Counted from the stretch's first letter, positions 1 to 9,064 are shown. The stretch is DNA of 64,000 bases from Pseudoduganella umbonata (GCF_014192225.1 NZ_JACHXS010000007.1:62001-126000); one strand, 5' to 3'. Notes: generated from the letters alone by a model not told the origin. A program made the numbers and translations.

Positions 1-96
1 ATCAAGTTCATCCTCATCAAACCGCTGGGCACGGCCATCGTGACGACGGCGCCGCACGAGGCGCTGCTGGCCACCCTCGCGGCCTGCGTGGAGTAA
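1..96 (+). CDS. aroB: 3-dehydroquinate synthase, C-terminal end (partial)
   Basis: Frame 1 is open from the first base to a TAA at 94-96 and gives 31 residues. The ending (IKFILIKPLG ... AACVE) fits the C-terminus of 3-dehydroquinate synthase, the second shikimate-pathway enzyme, which makes 3-dehydroquinate from DAHP. The dgt start follows after only 3 bases, and aroB-dgt is a familiar order in Burkholderiales. The call therefore rests on a short tail plus context. No catalytic residue is inside the window. Confidence 0.7.
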   Translation: MKFILIKPLGTAIVTTAPHEALLATLAACVE

Positions 97-99
97 GCC

Positions 100-1230
100 A
101 TGGAAGAAGCGCTCGCTCCCTACGCCGCACATTCGGACAAGGGGCGCGGGCGCCGCTATGCCGAAACCGCGCACGCCTCGCGCAGCCAGTTCCAGCGCGA
201 CCGCGACCGCATCATCCACTGCACGGCGTTCCGCCGCCTCGAATACAAGACGCAGGTGTTCCTGAACCACGAGGGCGACCTGTTCCGCACGCGGCTCACG
301 CACAGCCTGGAAGTGGCGCAGGTCGGCCGTTCGCTGGCGCGCAACCTGCGGCTGAACGAAGACCTGGTGGAAGCGATCGCGCTGGCGCACGACCTGGGCC
401 ACACGCCGTTCGGCCACGTCGGGCAGGATGTGCTGAACGACTGCATGAAGGAGCACGGCGGCTTTGAGCACAACCTGCAGAGCCTGCGCGTGGTCGACCA
501 CCTCGAGGAGCAGTACGGCGCCTTCGACGGGCTGAACCTGATGTTCGAGACGCGCGAGGGCATCCTCAAGCACTGCTCCGTCAACAACGCGCGGCAGCTC
601 GGCGACGTGGCGCAGCGCTTCCTCGACAGGACACAACCGTCGCTGGAAGCGCAGCTGACGAACCTGGCCGACGAGATCGCCTACAACAGCCACGACATCG
701 ACGACGGCCTGCGCTCCGGCCTGATCACGATCGCGCAACTGGAGCAGGTGGATTTCTTTGCCCGGCTGTGGCGCGAGGTGCAGGACAAGTACCCGGGCCT
801 GACGGGCCGCCGGGCCATCTACGAAACGCTGCGCCGGCTGATCACGGCGCTGGCGGACGACCTGATCGCCACGTCGCAGCAGCGCATCGCCGAGGCGAAC
901 CCGCAGAGCATCGACGACGTGCGCGCTGCGCCGCCGCTGATCCGTTTTTCCGACCCGATGCGCCAGGATGCGACGGAGCTGAAACGCTTCCTGCGCGAGA
1001 ACTTGTACCGCCACTACAAGGTGAACCGGATGCGGCTGAAGGCCAGCCGCATGGTGCGCGAACTGTACGATGCGTTTACGGCCGATCCGCAGTTGCTGCC
1101 GCCGGATTACCGGGAACCGTCCGGCGACGCCACGAAACAGGCGCGGCGCATCGCCGACTACATCGCCGGCATGACGGACCGCTATGCGATCCATGTGCAC
1201 CGGAAGCTGTATTCGCTGGAGGAACTCTGA
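100..1230 (+). CDS. dgt: dGTP triphosphohydrolase-like protein (HD domain)
   Basis: This 376-residue protein belongs to the dGTPase family, which hydrolyses dNTPs to nucleosides and triphosphate in the cytoplasm. The HD metal site is visible as RLTHSLEVAQ (H68), AHDLGHTPFGH (H97, D98) and a later NSHDIDDGL stretch near residue 195. At 376 residues it is shorter than E. coli Dgt (about 505) and matches the shorter dGTPase-like clade usual in beta- and alphaproteobacteria, so its substrate may be dNTPs generally. The start lies 3 bases after the aroB stop, which implies co-transcription. Confidence 0.92.
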   Translation: MEEALAPYAAHSDKGRGRRYAETAHASRSQFQRDRDRIIHCTAFRRLEYKTQVFLNHEGDLFRTRLTHSLEVAQVGRSLARNLRLNEDLVEAIALAHDLGHTPFGHVGQDVLNDCMKEHGGFEHNLQSLRVVDHLEEQYGAFDGLNLMFETREGILKHCSVNNARQLGDVAQRFLDRTQPSLEAQLTNLADEIAYNSHDIDDGLRSGLITIAQLEQVDFFARLWREVQDKYPGLTGRRAIYETLRRLITALADDLIATSQQRIAEANPQSIDDVRAAPPLIRFSDPMRQDATELKRFLRENLYRHYKVNRMRLKASRMVRELYDAFTADPQLLPPDYREPSGDATKQARRIADYIAGMTDRYAIHVHRKLYSLEEL

Positions 1231-1245
1231 CCCGGCAGCGCCCCG

Positions 1246-2352
1246 TCAGAACATCCGTGCCTGCGCGTTCGCGCCCAGCAGCTCGACCAGCAGTTTCTTG
1301 ACCGGCGCCGGCAGCGCCGCGTCCGCCACTCTTGCCGTGTCGAGCCACACGTAGCGGCCATCCGCCGCCAGCGGCGCACGCTGCGCCAGCGTGACCAGCA
1401 TCGGCACGATCTGCAACCGGTAATGCGTAAACACGTGCGTGACCGTGTTCAGGCGCTCCCGCGATTCGACCGTGCCGAACGGCAGCAGCGCCTGCGCCAC
1501 CGCGTCATCGTCGACCTGCGGATGGGCGTCATCGTCCGCCGCGACATGGCCGTCGACCTCGGGCAGCGACAGCAGGCCGCCCCAGATGCCGGCGCCGGGC
1601 CGCTGTTCCAGCAGCACGTGGCCATCGTGCACGGCAAGCAGCATGACCGTGTGTTTTTCCGGCGTCGCCTTCTTCGGCTTGCGCACCGGCAGCTCCCTGG
1701 TGCGCCCGGTGGCGAAGGCCACGCAGCGCGGCTGCATCGGGCAACGCGCGCAATCCGGGCTGCTGCGCGTGCACAGCGTGGCGCCCATGTCCATCAGGCC
1801 CTGCGTGTACGATTCGATGCCCTGCTCGGGCAGCAGCGCCTCGGCGCGGCGCCACATGGCTTCTTCCGTCCTGCGTTCGCCGGGGAAGGTGTCGATGCCG
1901 AACACTCGGGCAAACACCCGCTTGACGTTGCCGTCCATGATCGCGGCGCGCGCGCCGCCGGAGAACGCGGCGATCGCAGCGGCCGTCGAACGGCCGATGC
2001 CGGGCAGTTCGGCCAGCAGCGCCGGATCGGCCGGGAACACGCCGCCATATTCCGCCACCACGCGCTGCGCGCACTTGTGCAGGTTGCGGGCACGCGTGTA
2101 GTAACCCAGGCCGCTCCATTGCGCCATCACGTCCTCGACCGGCGCGGCCGCCAGGTCGTGCACGGTGGGGAAGCGTTCCAGGAAGCGCGAGTAATAGCCG
2201 AGTACCGCTGCCACCTGCGTCTGCTGCAGCATGATCTCGGAGAGCCAGATGCGGTAGGCATCGCGGGTGTTTTGCCACGGCAGCGTGTGCCGTCCGTGCT
2301 GCTGCTGCCACGCGATCAGCGCGGCCGAAAAAGTAGGGTCGTCGTACTGCAA
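1246..2352 (-). CDS. mutY: A/G-specific adenine DNA glycosylase MutY
   Basis: This 368-residue enzyme removes adenine mispaired with 8-oxoguanine. Visible elements are the catalytic Glu in WLSEIMLQQTQ (E39), the helix-hairpin-helix LPGIGRSTAAAI (about 116-127), the catalytic Asp in IMDGNVKRV (D140), and the 4Fe-4S loop with Cys194, 201, 204 and 210 in the spacing C-x6-C-x2-C-x5-C. A NUDIX-like 8-oxoG-recognition domain fills the C-terminal third. It converges with dgt, leaving only 15 bases between the stops. It lies downstream of the dynamin-like gene and mutM on the same strand, so two GO-system repair genes sit together. Confidence 0.96.
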   Translation of the reverse strand: MQYDDPTFSAALIAWQQQHGRHTLPWQNTRDAYRIWLSEIMLQQTQVAAVLGYYSRFLERFPTVHDLAAAPVEDVMAQWSGLGYYTRARNLHKCAQRVVAEYGGVFPADPALLAELPGIGRSTAAAIAAFSGGARAAIMDGNVKRVFARVFGIDTFPGERRTEEAMWRRAEALLPEQGIESYTQGLMDMGATLCTRSSPDCARCPMQPRCVAFATGRTRELPVRKPKKATPEKHTVMLLAVHDGHVLLEQRPGAGIWGGLLSLPEVDGHVAADDDAHPQVDDDAVAQALLPFGTVESRERLNTVTHVFTHYRLQIVPMLVTLAQRAPLAADGRYVWLDTARVADAALPAPVKKLLVELLGANAQARMF

Positions 2353-2367
2353 AATTCTCTTTCCGAA

Positions 2368-4287
2368 TCAATCCAATGCCGCGGGTTCCGCCTCGATGGC
2401 AGCCGCGATCGCGCCGGCCAGCGCGGCCAGCCGTTCCTTCTGCCGTTCGAGCGCCTGCTGCGTGCGCTCGAAGGCGTCGATTTTCTGTTCCAGCGTGTCG
2501 GCCGCATCGTGGATGCGGCCGATCGACGCCTGCCGGCCCTTCAACTGTTCGCGGTGCTGCCGGACCTGCGCCTCCAGCGGCGCCATGATCACCTTCAGCC
2601 AGCTTTCGCACTCCGCGTTGGCCGCCTTGAAGCAGCGCTTGACCTGCGAGGCGATCGTATCGAAGAAGCGTTCCATCAGCACGGCGCGGCTGGTGGTCAG
2701 CATCGCCGCGGTGCCGAACTGCTTCTGGTAGAGCAGCTCGATATCCGATACCTGGGCGCGGTACTTGGCCAGCGCGAACTGGGGCGGCGGCGGCAGCGCC
2801 ACGCCATGCTCGGCGGAGAACTGCCGGTATACGGCTTCCATCGTGGTGCGGATTTCGACGGCCTTGCGGTCCGATTCTTCCAGTTCGGCCTGCACGCTGT
2901 CGAAGAACATGCGCACCGCCTCGCGCAGGCCGGCCGACCAGTGGCTGCGCGCCATCGCTTCGCGCACCTGCAATACGTGGTCGCGCAGCACGTCCATGCC
3001 CAGCGTTCCGTACAGCTCCGTCGACAGGCGCGTGAACGTGGTGCGCGCCGCCTGCATGCGGAACAGGCCCGCCTCGAATTCCTTTTTCTCGGCCTCGACA
3101 CGGCGCACCATGTGGGCGATCACGTTCTGGTTCTTGCCGCGCAGGCTGTTCAGTTCATGCAGCTGTTCGGCGATGCCGCGCTGCTTCGCGGCCAGCATGG
3201 CGCCCTGCGCGCCGTTCAGCGCGCCCAGGTCTTCCGCCAGGCGCCGCCGCACGATGTCCCGCTTTGCCGGAATCAGTTCGCCGAACAGCGCCTGTTCCAG
3301 CCGGCCGACGCGGCTGCGCTCCAGCAGCGCGGCATCGCCGGTGATCTTCGCCACCAGCGCCTTGTGCGCGGAAACGGGGAACACCTGGCGCTCGTCGACG
3401 GCCAGCAGTTGCGCCGCGTGGGCACGCTGGCGGGCGATCTCGCCATCCACCTCCGCTTCCGAGCGCAGCGGGTCCCACATGCCGTCGATCTTGTTCAGTA
3501 CCACCATGCGGCCGGCGCCCGCGCCGATGTGCTCGCGCCAGACTTCGATGTCGCTCTTCGTGACGCCGGTATCGGCGGCCAGGATGAACAGCACCGCGTG
3601 GGCATGCGGGATCAGGTTCAGCGTCAGTTCCGGCTCGGTGCCGATCGCGTTCAGGCCCGGCGTGTCGAGGATCACCAGGCCCTGCTTCAGGAGCGGGTGC
3701 GGGAAGTTGATGATCGCGTGGCGCCAGCGCGAGATTTCCACCATGCCCGCGTCGTCCACGGTGGCAGCCAGGTCGGGGTCGTCCGGGTCGTACAGGCCGT
3801 AGCGGCGCGCTTCGTCCACCGGCACCGCGCGGGTCTGGCTGACCTGGCGGAATGCCTCGTGCATGTCGGCCGCCGCGTCCACGTTCAGCGGCAGCACGGT
3901 CCAGGCGCGCGGGTCGTCGCGGTAGTCGCTGGTGGACAGGTTGGCGGCGCGCGTCTCGATCGGCAGCAGCCGGATCGAGGCCGGCTGCGCCGGGTCGTAC
4001 AGCAGCTCGGTGGGGCACATCGTCGTGCGGCCGGCCGCGGACGGCAGGATGCGCTGGCCGTAATCGGCAAAGAAGATCGCGTTGATCAGCTCTGATTTAC
4101 CGCGCGAGAATTCGGCCACGAAGGCAACCGACAGCTTGTCGTCGGCCAGCCGCGCCAGCGTGCGGTCGATGCGCTGGGCGGTGGCGGCATCGAGCAGCTC
4201 GGCCGCCTGCGCGCCGTCGCGGTAGGCACGCAGCGCCGCCGCCACGCCCTGGCGCCAGGCACTGTATTGTTCGAGATCGCGCATCAT
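2368..4287 (-). CDS. dynamin-family GTPase
   Basis: This 639-residue protein has an N-terminal GTPase domain: P-loop AEFSRGKS near residues 58-65 (Ala instead of the first Gly), switch/G3 region ILDTPGLNAIG near 208, and G4 motif VVLNKIDGMWD near 260. Long alpha-helical, coiled-coil-prone sequence follows to the C-terminus, as in bacterial dynamin-like proteins. Such proteins remodel or tether membranes in some bacteria, but the role of this one is unknown. It sits between mutM and mutY on the same strand, only 15 bases before mutY, so translation may be coupled. Confidence 0.85.
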   Translation of the reverse strand: MMRDLEQYSAWRQGVAAALRAYRDGAQAAELLDAATAQRIDRTLARLADDKLSVAFVAEFSRGKSELINAIFFADYGQRILPSAAGRTTMCPTELLYDPAQPASIRLLPIETRAANLSTSDYRDDPRAWTVLPLNVDAAADMHEAFRQVSQTRAVPVDEARRYGLYDPDDPDLAATVDDAGMVEISRWRHAIINFPHPLLKQGLVILDTPGLNAIGTEPELTLNLIPHAHAVLFILAADTGVTKSDIEVWREHIGAGAGRMVVLNKIDGMWDPLRSEAEVDGEIARQRAHAAQLLAVDERQVFPVSAHKALVAKITGDAALLERSRVGRLEQALFGELIPAKRDIVRRRLAEDLGALNGAQGAMLAAKQRGIAEQLHELNSLRGKNQNVIAHMVRRVEAEKKEFEAGLFRMQAARTTFTRLSTELYGTLGMDVLRDHVLQVREAMARSHWSAGLREAVRMFFDSVQAELEESDRKAVEIRTTMEAVYRQFSAEHGVALPPPPQFALAKYRAQVSDIELLYQKQFGTAAMLTTSRAVLMERFFDTIASQVKRCFKAANAECESWLKVIMAPLEAQVRQHREQLKGRQASIGRIHDAADTLEQKIDAFERTQQALERQKERLAALAGAIAAAIEAEPAALD

Positions 4288-4342
4288 GGCTGTCGTTCCA
4301 CCCTCATGGTCGGCTCACTCCAGGCAACGCATCGTTGACGGC

Positions 4343-5176
4343 TCATTTCTGGCAGTTCACGCAATAGAACGTGGAACGCTGCCCCTGCTTGATCTGCCGG
4401 ATCGGCGCGCCGCACACGCGGCACGGCAGGCCGGTGCGGTCGTACACGAAGTAGGACTGCTGGAAGTAGCCCGACTGCCCGTTGACCGCGATGAAGTCGC
4501 GCAGCGTGCTGCCGCCCTGCACGATCGCCTCGGCCAGCACGTCGCGGATCGCCTGCGCCAGCTTGTCGTAGCGCGCGCGGCCGATGCGGCCGGCCGGCGT
4601 CTTCGGGTTGATCCCCGCGCGAAACAGGCTTTCCGAGCAGTAGATGTTGCCGACGCCGACCACGATGTCGCCGGCCAGCAGGGCGGACTTCACCGCCACG
4701 CTGCGCCCGCGGGTTTTCCGGTACAGCAGCTCGCCCGTGAAGCCGGGCGCCAGCGGTTCCACGCCCAGCCCGCGCAGCAGCATGTGCGAATCCAGCTCGC
4801 CTTCCTCCTTCGGGTGCCACAGCACGGCACCGAAGCGGCGCGGATCCGTCATGCGCAGCACCTGCGGCCCCTGCGGGCCGTCCACCACCAGGTCGAAGTG
4901 ATCGTGCTTCTGCGCCGGCACGTCCGGCGGCAGCACGCGCAGGTGGCCGCTCATGCCCAGGTGGATGATCAGCGTGCCGTGTTCGAATTCCACCAGCAGG
5001 TACTTGCCGCGGCGGCCCGTCGCGGCCACCGTGCGGTCGGCCAGGATCTCCGGCAGCAGGGCAGGGAAGGGCCAGCGCAGGCCGGCGCGGCGCAGCACCA
5101 CCTCGCGCACGGCGCGGCCTTCGATATGGGGCGCGACACCGCGCCGGGTAACTTCGACTTCCGGTAGTTCTGGCAT
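4343..5176 (-). CDS. mutM: formamidopyrimidine-DNA glycosylase MutM (Fpg)
   Basis: This 277-residue bifunctional glycosylase/AP lyase excises 8-oxoguanine and FaPy lesions. The start at 5176 was chosen because it gives the invariant N-terminus MPELPEVEV, in which Pro2 is the catalytic nucleophile after Met removal; the frame remains open further upstream. The C-terminal zinc finger CRVCG ... FYCVNCQK is intact. It is divergent from the TPR lipoprotein gene, with about 120 bp between the starts, and is followed by the dynamin-like gene and mutY on the same strand. Confidence 0.97.
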   Translation of the reverse strand: MPELPEVEVTRRGVAPHIEGRAVREVVLRRAGLRWPFPALLPEILADRTVAATGRRGKYLLVEFEHGTLIIHLGMSGHLRVLPPDVPAQKHDHFDLVVDGPQGPQVLRMTDPRRFGAVLWHPKEEGELDSHMLLRGLGVEPLAPGFTGELLYRKTRGRSVAVKSALLAGDIVVGVGNIYCSESLFRAGINPKTPAGRIGRARYDKLAQAIRDVLAEAIVQGGSTLRDFIAVNGQSGYFQQSYFVYDRTGLPCRVCGAPIRQIKQGQRSTFYCVNCQK

Positions 5177-5295
5177 AGGAGCGGGTGGAGAATCGGGCGA
5201 TAGTTTGGCTGTACTGCTGGTAAGCCTGCGCGTTACACGTGCAAAGCCGCGCGGGCGATGGGTTGGGCGTAGAATCAGGCTTTGACCCGACCTGG

Positions 5296-7119
5296 ATGCA
5301 AGCCTTGAAATACGCACTCGCCATTGTAACCCTCTCGGCCCTGCTGTCCGCGTGCGCTGTTGCGCCACAAAAACAGGCCGGTGGCGACGCCACCGACCCC
5401 ACCGCGGCCACGCCGGCGCTGCCGGCCGCCACCGCGGCAGGGGACGGCGAACCCGGTGCCGATGCCATTGCCGCCACCCTGCAGCACGAGGAAAAGCTGC
5501 CCGCCGTCGAACTCACCAGCGACCTGTTCTACAAGCTCACCAAGGCCGAACTGGATTTCAAGCGGGGCCAGTGGCAAAGCGCCTACGTGTCGATGATGGT
5601 GCTGGCGCAGCAGACCCGCGACCCGCGCCTGGCGCGCCGTTCGGCCGAAATGGCGCTGGCGGCCAAGCAGGGCAACGAGGCACTGGCCGCGATCCGCCTG
5701 TGGCGCGAACTGGCGCCCGATTCGGATGAGGCGGTGCAGTATTTCCTGGGCTTTTCCGTGCTGGGCGACGACCTGTCCGAGTCCGAGCAGGTGTTCGCAC
5801 AGCGCCTGGCGGCCGCGCCGGCCGAGGCGCGCGGCCTAACGATGTTCCAGATGCAGCAGTACCTGCTGCGCGCCAAAGACAAGGCCGCGGCGTTCGCGCT
5901 GATGGAGCGGGTGCTCGCTCCCTATGGCGCCACGATGGAGAGCCACCTGGTGCTGGCCCAGGCCGCGTATGCGGCCGAGGATCGCGATCGCGCGATGGCG
6001 GAGGCGAAACGCGCGCTGGAACTGAAGCCCGATTCGGAACTGTCCGTGCTGACCCTGGCGCAGGTGATGGGCAATGCCGATGCGGCCGGCCAGCTGTTCG
6101 CCGGTTTCCTGAAGAAGAACCCGGGCGCGCGCGAGGTGCGCTCCGCATACGCGCGCCTGTTGGTGGAGCAGAAGCGCTACGACGTGGCACGCGCCCAGTT
6201 CGGGCAGATGCTGAAGGATGAGCCGGACAATCCCGGCACGCTGTACGCGCTGGGCATCATGTCTCTCCAGGCCGGCGACCAGAAGGCCGCCGGGGAATAC
6301 CTGCGCCGCTTCGTGGCCGTGCTGGGCGAGAGCGACGATCCCGAACGCGACCCGTCGAAGGGCCTGATGCTGCTGGCGCAGATCGCCGAGGAGCAGGGCG
6401 ATTTCGACGGCGCGCTGGGCTGGCTCGACAAGGTCAGCAGCGAGGACCCGCGGCTGTACATGACGTCGCGCCTGAAGCGTGCGCACCTGACGGCGAAGAA
6501 GGGAGAACTGGAACGGGCCCGCACCATGCTGCACGAGATTGCCGCCGTCGATCCCGCCGAACAGGCCGAAGTGCTGCAGACCGAAGGCCAGCTGCTGCGC
6601 GACGCCGGCCGCGGCGCCGAAGCCTACACGCTGCTGGCCGATGCCGTGCAGCGCTTCCCGGACAGCCCCGATCTGCTGTACGACTTCGCGCTGGCCGCCG
6701 AAAAGCAGGACAAGCCGGAGGAAATGGAAGCGGCGCTGCGCAAGGTGATGGCGGCGGTGCCCGACAATCACCACGCCTACAACGCGCTCGGCTACTCGCT
6801 GGCCGAGCGCAACGTGCGCCTCGACGAAGCCCAGGCGCTGGTCGCCAAGGCCCTCGCCATGGCGCCGAACGATCCGTACATCATGGATTCGATGGGTTGG
6901 GTACAGTTCCGCCAGGGCCGGCTGGAAGAAGCCGAAGCCACGCTGCGCAACGCCTATGCGCTGCGCAGCGATGCCGAGATCGCCGTGCACCTGGGCGAAG
7001 TGCTGTGGCAGCGCGGCAAGCGCGAAGAGGCACAGAAGCTGTGGCGCGAAGCGCGCGCCAAGGACCCGAAGAACGACGTGCTGCGCGATACGCTGGCGCG
7101 GCTGAATACCAGTCTGTAG
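5296..7119 (+). CDS. tetratricopeptide-repeat lipoprotein
   Basis: This 607-residue protein starts at 5296 because that ATG begins a lipoprotein signal peptide (MQALKYALAIVTLSALLSAC) with the lipobox LSAC. An upstream in-frame ATG at 5239 would bury the signal. The rest is TPR-like helical repeats, clearest in the last third (for example HAYNALGYSLAERNVRLDEA and PYIMDSMGWVQFRQGRLEEA). It is probably a periplasm-facing, membrane-anchored scaffold. TPR genes next to lolB-ispE are common in Burkholderiales. The specific partner is unknown. Confidence 0.88.
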   Translation: MQALKYALAIVTLSALLSACAVAPQKQAGGDATDPTAATPALPAATAAGDGEPGADAIAATLQHEEKLPAVELTSDLFYKLTKAELDFKRGQWQSAYVSMMVLAQQTRDPRLARRSAEMALAAKQGNEALAAIRLWRELAPDSDEAVQYFLGFSVLGDDLSESEQVFAQRLAAAPAEARGLTMFQMQQYLLRAKDKAAAFALMERVLAPYGATMESHLVLAQAAYAAEDRDRAMAEAKRALELKPDSELSVLTLAQVMGNADAAGQLFAGFLKKNPGAREVRSAYARLLVEQKRYDVARAQFGQMLKDEPDNPGTLYALGIMSLQAGDQKAAGEYLRRFVAVLGESDDPERDPSKGLMLLAQIAEEQGDFDGALGWLDKVSSEDPRLYMTSRLKRAHLTAKKGELERARTMLHEIAAVDPAEQAEVLQTEGQLLRDAGRGAEAYTLLADAVQRFPDSPDLLYDFALAAEKQDKPEEMEAALRKVMAAVPDNHHAYNALGYSLAERNVRLDEAQALVAKALAMAPNDPYIMDSMGWVQFRQGRLEEAEATLRNAYALRSDAEIAVHLGEVLWQRGKREEAQKLWREARAKDPKNDVLRDTLARLNTSL

Positions 7120-7120
7120 T

Positions 7121-7198
7121 CAACGACAATAAGCAACGACAACAAGCAACGACAATAAGCAACGACAATAAGCAACGACAACAAGCAACGACAATCAC
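7121..7198 (+). repeat. 13-bp tandem repeat, six copies
   Basis: Six head-to-tail copies of CAACGACAAtAAG (T or C at the tenth base, last copy diverged) begin 1 base after the TPR gene stop. They occupy nearly all of the spacer before lolB. No transcription signal is obvious in them. The sequence is unstructured and purine/AC-rich, unlike the GC-rich surroundings. Confidence 0.9.
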
Positions 7199-7214
7199 CA
7201 ATGACAAGGACCGC

Positions 7215-7841
7215 ATGACCAAGGCCTGTTCCGCCCTCCATCTCACCCGCCATTTCGCCGTCATGACCTGCGCCGCCGTGCTGCTGGCCGGCTGCGCCAC
7301 CGGACCGCAAGCCCCGCTGTCCACCGCCGCCGTGGCACCCTATGCCGATACGGTGGAACTCGACGGCCGCCTGTCCGTCAACTACCTGCGCGACGGCAAG
7401 CAGGAATCGATTTCCGGCAAGTTCGCCTGGCGCCAGCGCGCCGCGCGCACCGACGTGACACTGGCCTCCCCGCTGGGGCAGACGATCGCCACGATCGCTG
7501 TCACGCCCGGTGAAGCCATCCTGACAGAGGGCAACAAGCCGCCGCGCAGCGCCGCCGACGTCGACACGCTGACGGCGCAGGTGCTCGGCTGGCCGCTGCC
7601 CGTGTCCGGCCTGCGCGACTGGCTGCAAGGCTACGCGGTGGCCGCGGATGGCCGGCGCTTCGCCGCCAGCCCGGCGCAGCCGAAGGTAACCACGCGCGAT
7701 GGCTGGGAACTCGAATTCGTGTCGTGGCAGGAAGGCGCGACGCCGCCGAAGCCGCGCCGCATCGATGCCAGCCGCGGTGCCGGCGGCGACGTCGAGCGCG
7801 TCGACATCCGCATCGTGATCGACGGGGCGGCCGCGCCATGA
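7215..7841 (+). CDS. lolB: outer-membrane lipoprotein LolB
   Basis: This 208-residue protein accepts lipoproteins from LolA and inserts them in the outer membrane. The signal peptide ends in the lipobox LLAGC (Cys at about residue 28). The mature part starts with a LolB-type strand (DGRLSVNY) and contains the family's W-rich core (GWPLPVSGLRDWLQG). ATG 7215 was chosen; the internal ATG at 7263 would leave a very short but still possible signal. Its stop overlaps the ispE start (ATGA), and lolB-ispE is a conserved pair in betaproteobacteria. Confidence 0.88.
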   Translation: MTKACSALHLTRHFAVMTCAAVLLAGCATGPQAPLSTAAVAPYADTVELDGRLSVNYLRDGKQESISGKFAWRQRAARTDVTLASPLGQTIATIAVTPGEAILTEGNKPPRSAADVDTLTAQVLGWPLPVSGLRDWLQGYAVAADGRRFAASPAQPKVTTRDGWELEFVSWQEGATPPKPRRIDASRGAGGDVERVDIRIVIDGAAAP

Positions 7842-8737
7842 ATGACCTGATAAAGGGGCTGGCAAACTGCCCGGCACCTGCCAAGCTGAACCTGTTCCTG
7901 CACGTGACAGGCCGCCGGCCGGACGGCTACCACCTGCTGCAGTCGGTCTTCCAGCTGATCGACCGCTGCGACACGCTTGATTTCACGCTGCGCGGCGACA
8001 AGCAGATCCGCCGTGCAACCGACATTCCCGGCGTGCCGGAAGAGCAGGACCTGGTCATCCGCGCGGCCCGCCTGCTGCAGGCCGAGGTGCTGCGCCGCAC
8101 GGGCGCGCTGCCGTCGGGCGTGGACATCGCGCTGCACAAGACCCTGCCGATGGGCGGCGGCCTGGGCGGCGGCTCGTCCGACGCCGCCACCACGCTGCTG
8201 GCGCTGAACCGCCTGTGGAACGCCGGGCTGTCGAAACAGCAGCTGATGGACCTGGGCCTGCCGCTGGGCGCCGATATCCCGTTCTTCCTGTTCGGCGAAA
8301 CGGCGTTTGTCGAAGGCGTCGGCGAGGCGCTGCAAGCCGTTGCCGGCCCCGACTGTTGGTATGTCGTCATCGAACCGGGTGTGCAGGTGCCGACTGCGCA
8401 CATTTTTACGTCGGAGCAATTGACAAGGGACACAGCCGCCGTCATAATCTCGGACTTTTCCAGGCACTACGCACTTCAGAGCAGTGAATTGCGGCAGTTT
8501 GGAAGAAACGATTTGCAACAAGTGGCCACCCGCTTGTTCCCGCCGGTAGCACAGGCGGTGGAATGGCTGGGGGCTTACGGCGATGCCAGGATGACTGGCT
8601 CCGGTGCATGCGTGTTCTGCGCGTTTCACAGCGAAGAACAGGCCGATGCGGTGCTTGCGGAATTTTCGCGACAGGCACCAGCCACCTGGAAGGGGTGGAA
8701 AGCAAAGGCGCTCGGCAGGCACCCGCTGGCACTTTAA
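7838..8737 (+). CDS. ispE: 4-diphosphocytidyl-2-C-methyl-D-erythritol kinase
   Basis: This 299-residue GHMP kinase phosphorylates CDP-ME in the MEP isoprenoid pathway. It has the N-terminal PAPAKLNLFLHVTGRRPDGYH signature and the GHMP ATP loop LPMGGGLGGGSSDAATTLLA near residue 105. GADIPFFLFG and the C-terminal MTGSGACVFCAF complete the fold. The start overlaps lolB by 4 bases, indicating translational coupling. Confidence 0.97.
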   Translation: MNDLIKGLANCPAPAKLNLFLHVTGRRPDGYHLLQSVFQLIDRCDTLDFTLRGDKQIRRATDIPGVPEEQDLVIRAARLLQAEVLRRTGALPSGVDIALHKTLPMGGGLGGGSSDAATTLLALNRLWNAGLSKQQLMDLGLPLGADIPFFLFGETAFVEGVGEALQAVAGPDCWYVVIEPGVQVPTAHIFTSEQLTRDTAAVIISDFSRHYALQSSELRQFGRNDLQQVATRLFPPVAQAVEWLGAYGDARMTGSGACVFCAFHSEEQADAVLAEFSRQAPATWKGWKAKALGRHPLAL

Positions 8738-8768
8738 ACGGTGTGAAAGTTGCGAAGCGTAAAAAGAT

Positions 8769-8797
8769 TTGGTGTTACGTCGTTTTGCTAGTATAAT
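8769..8797 (+). promoter_or_regulatory. sigma-70 promoter of tRNA-Gln
   Basis: A -35 box TTGGTG (8769-8774) and a perfect -10 box TATAAT (8792-8797) are separated by 17 bases. Transcription would start near 8804, about 30 bases before the tRNA. Its position between the ispE stop and the tRNA fits a dedicated tRNA promoter. Confidence 0.75.
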
Positions 8798-8832
8798 GCT
8801 CGCCATCTGACGAAACACAGTCAGTCAAGCGT

Positions 8833-8909
8833 AGGGGAATCGCCAAGCTGGTTAAGGCACCGGATTTTGATTCCGGCATACCAAGGTTCGAATCCTTGTT
8901 CCCCTGCCA
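8833..8909 (+). tRNA. tRNA-Gln (anticodon TTG)
   Basis: The acceptor stem AGGGGAA pairs with TTCCCCT. The anticodon stem-loop is CCGGA-TTTTGAT-TCCGG with anticodon TTG, reading CAA. The T-arm is CAAGG-TTCGAAT-CCTTG. The discriminator is G and CCA is encoded at 8907-8909. The cloverleaf is complete, and the tRNA-Gln to prs adjacency is widespread in proteobacteria. Confidence 0.97.
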
Positions 8910-8916
8910 CCAATTC

Positions 8917-8992
8917 CTTGGGTCTGTCGACGCGAGAGGCTCCAGACCCAAGAAAAACAAAAAAATGCCCCTGCTCAGCCGGGGCTTTTTTA
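8917..8992 (+). terminator. hairpin plus intrinsic terminator after tRNA-Gln
   Basis: A 10-bp inverted repeat (CTTGGGTCTG at 8917-8926 with CAGACCCAAG at 8943-8952) lies directly after the tRNA. A second stem, GCCCC (8967-8971) with GGGGC (8981-8985), is followed by a T-run and looks like a Rho-independent terminator. Both precede prs, so prs expression would need read-through or its own promoter in the AT-rich stretch after 8990. Confidence 0.7.
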
Positions 8993-9064
8993 TTCAGACG
9001 CCGATTTTTTTTTGTTTTTGTATCGGTGGTATTTCAAGTCAAAGCTTACCTTCCTGGGACTCCC

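Noticed and set aside
1423..4095. An 890-codon plus-strand frame across mutY and the dynamin-like gene
   Set aside because: It is antisense to two well-supported genes, has extreme Arg/His/Ala composition and lacks any motif.
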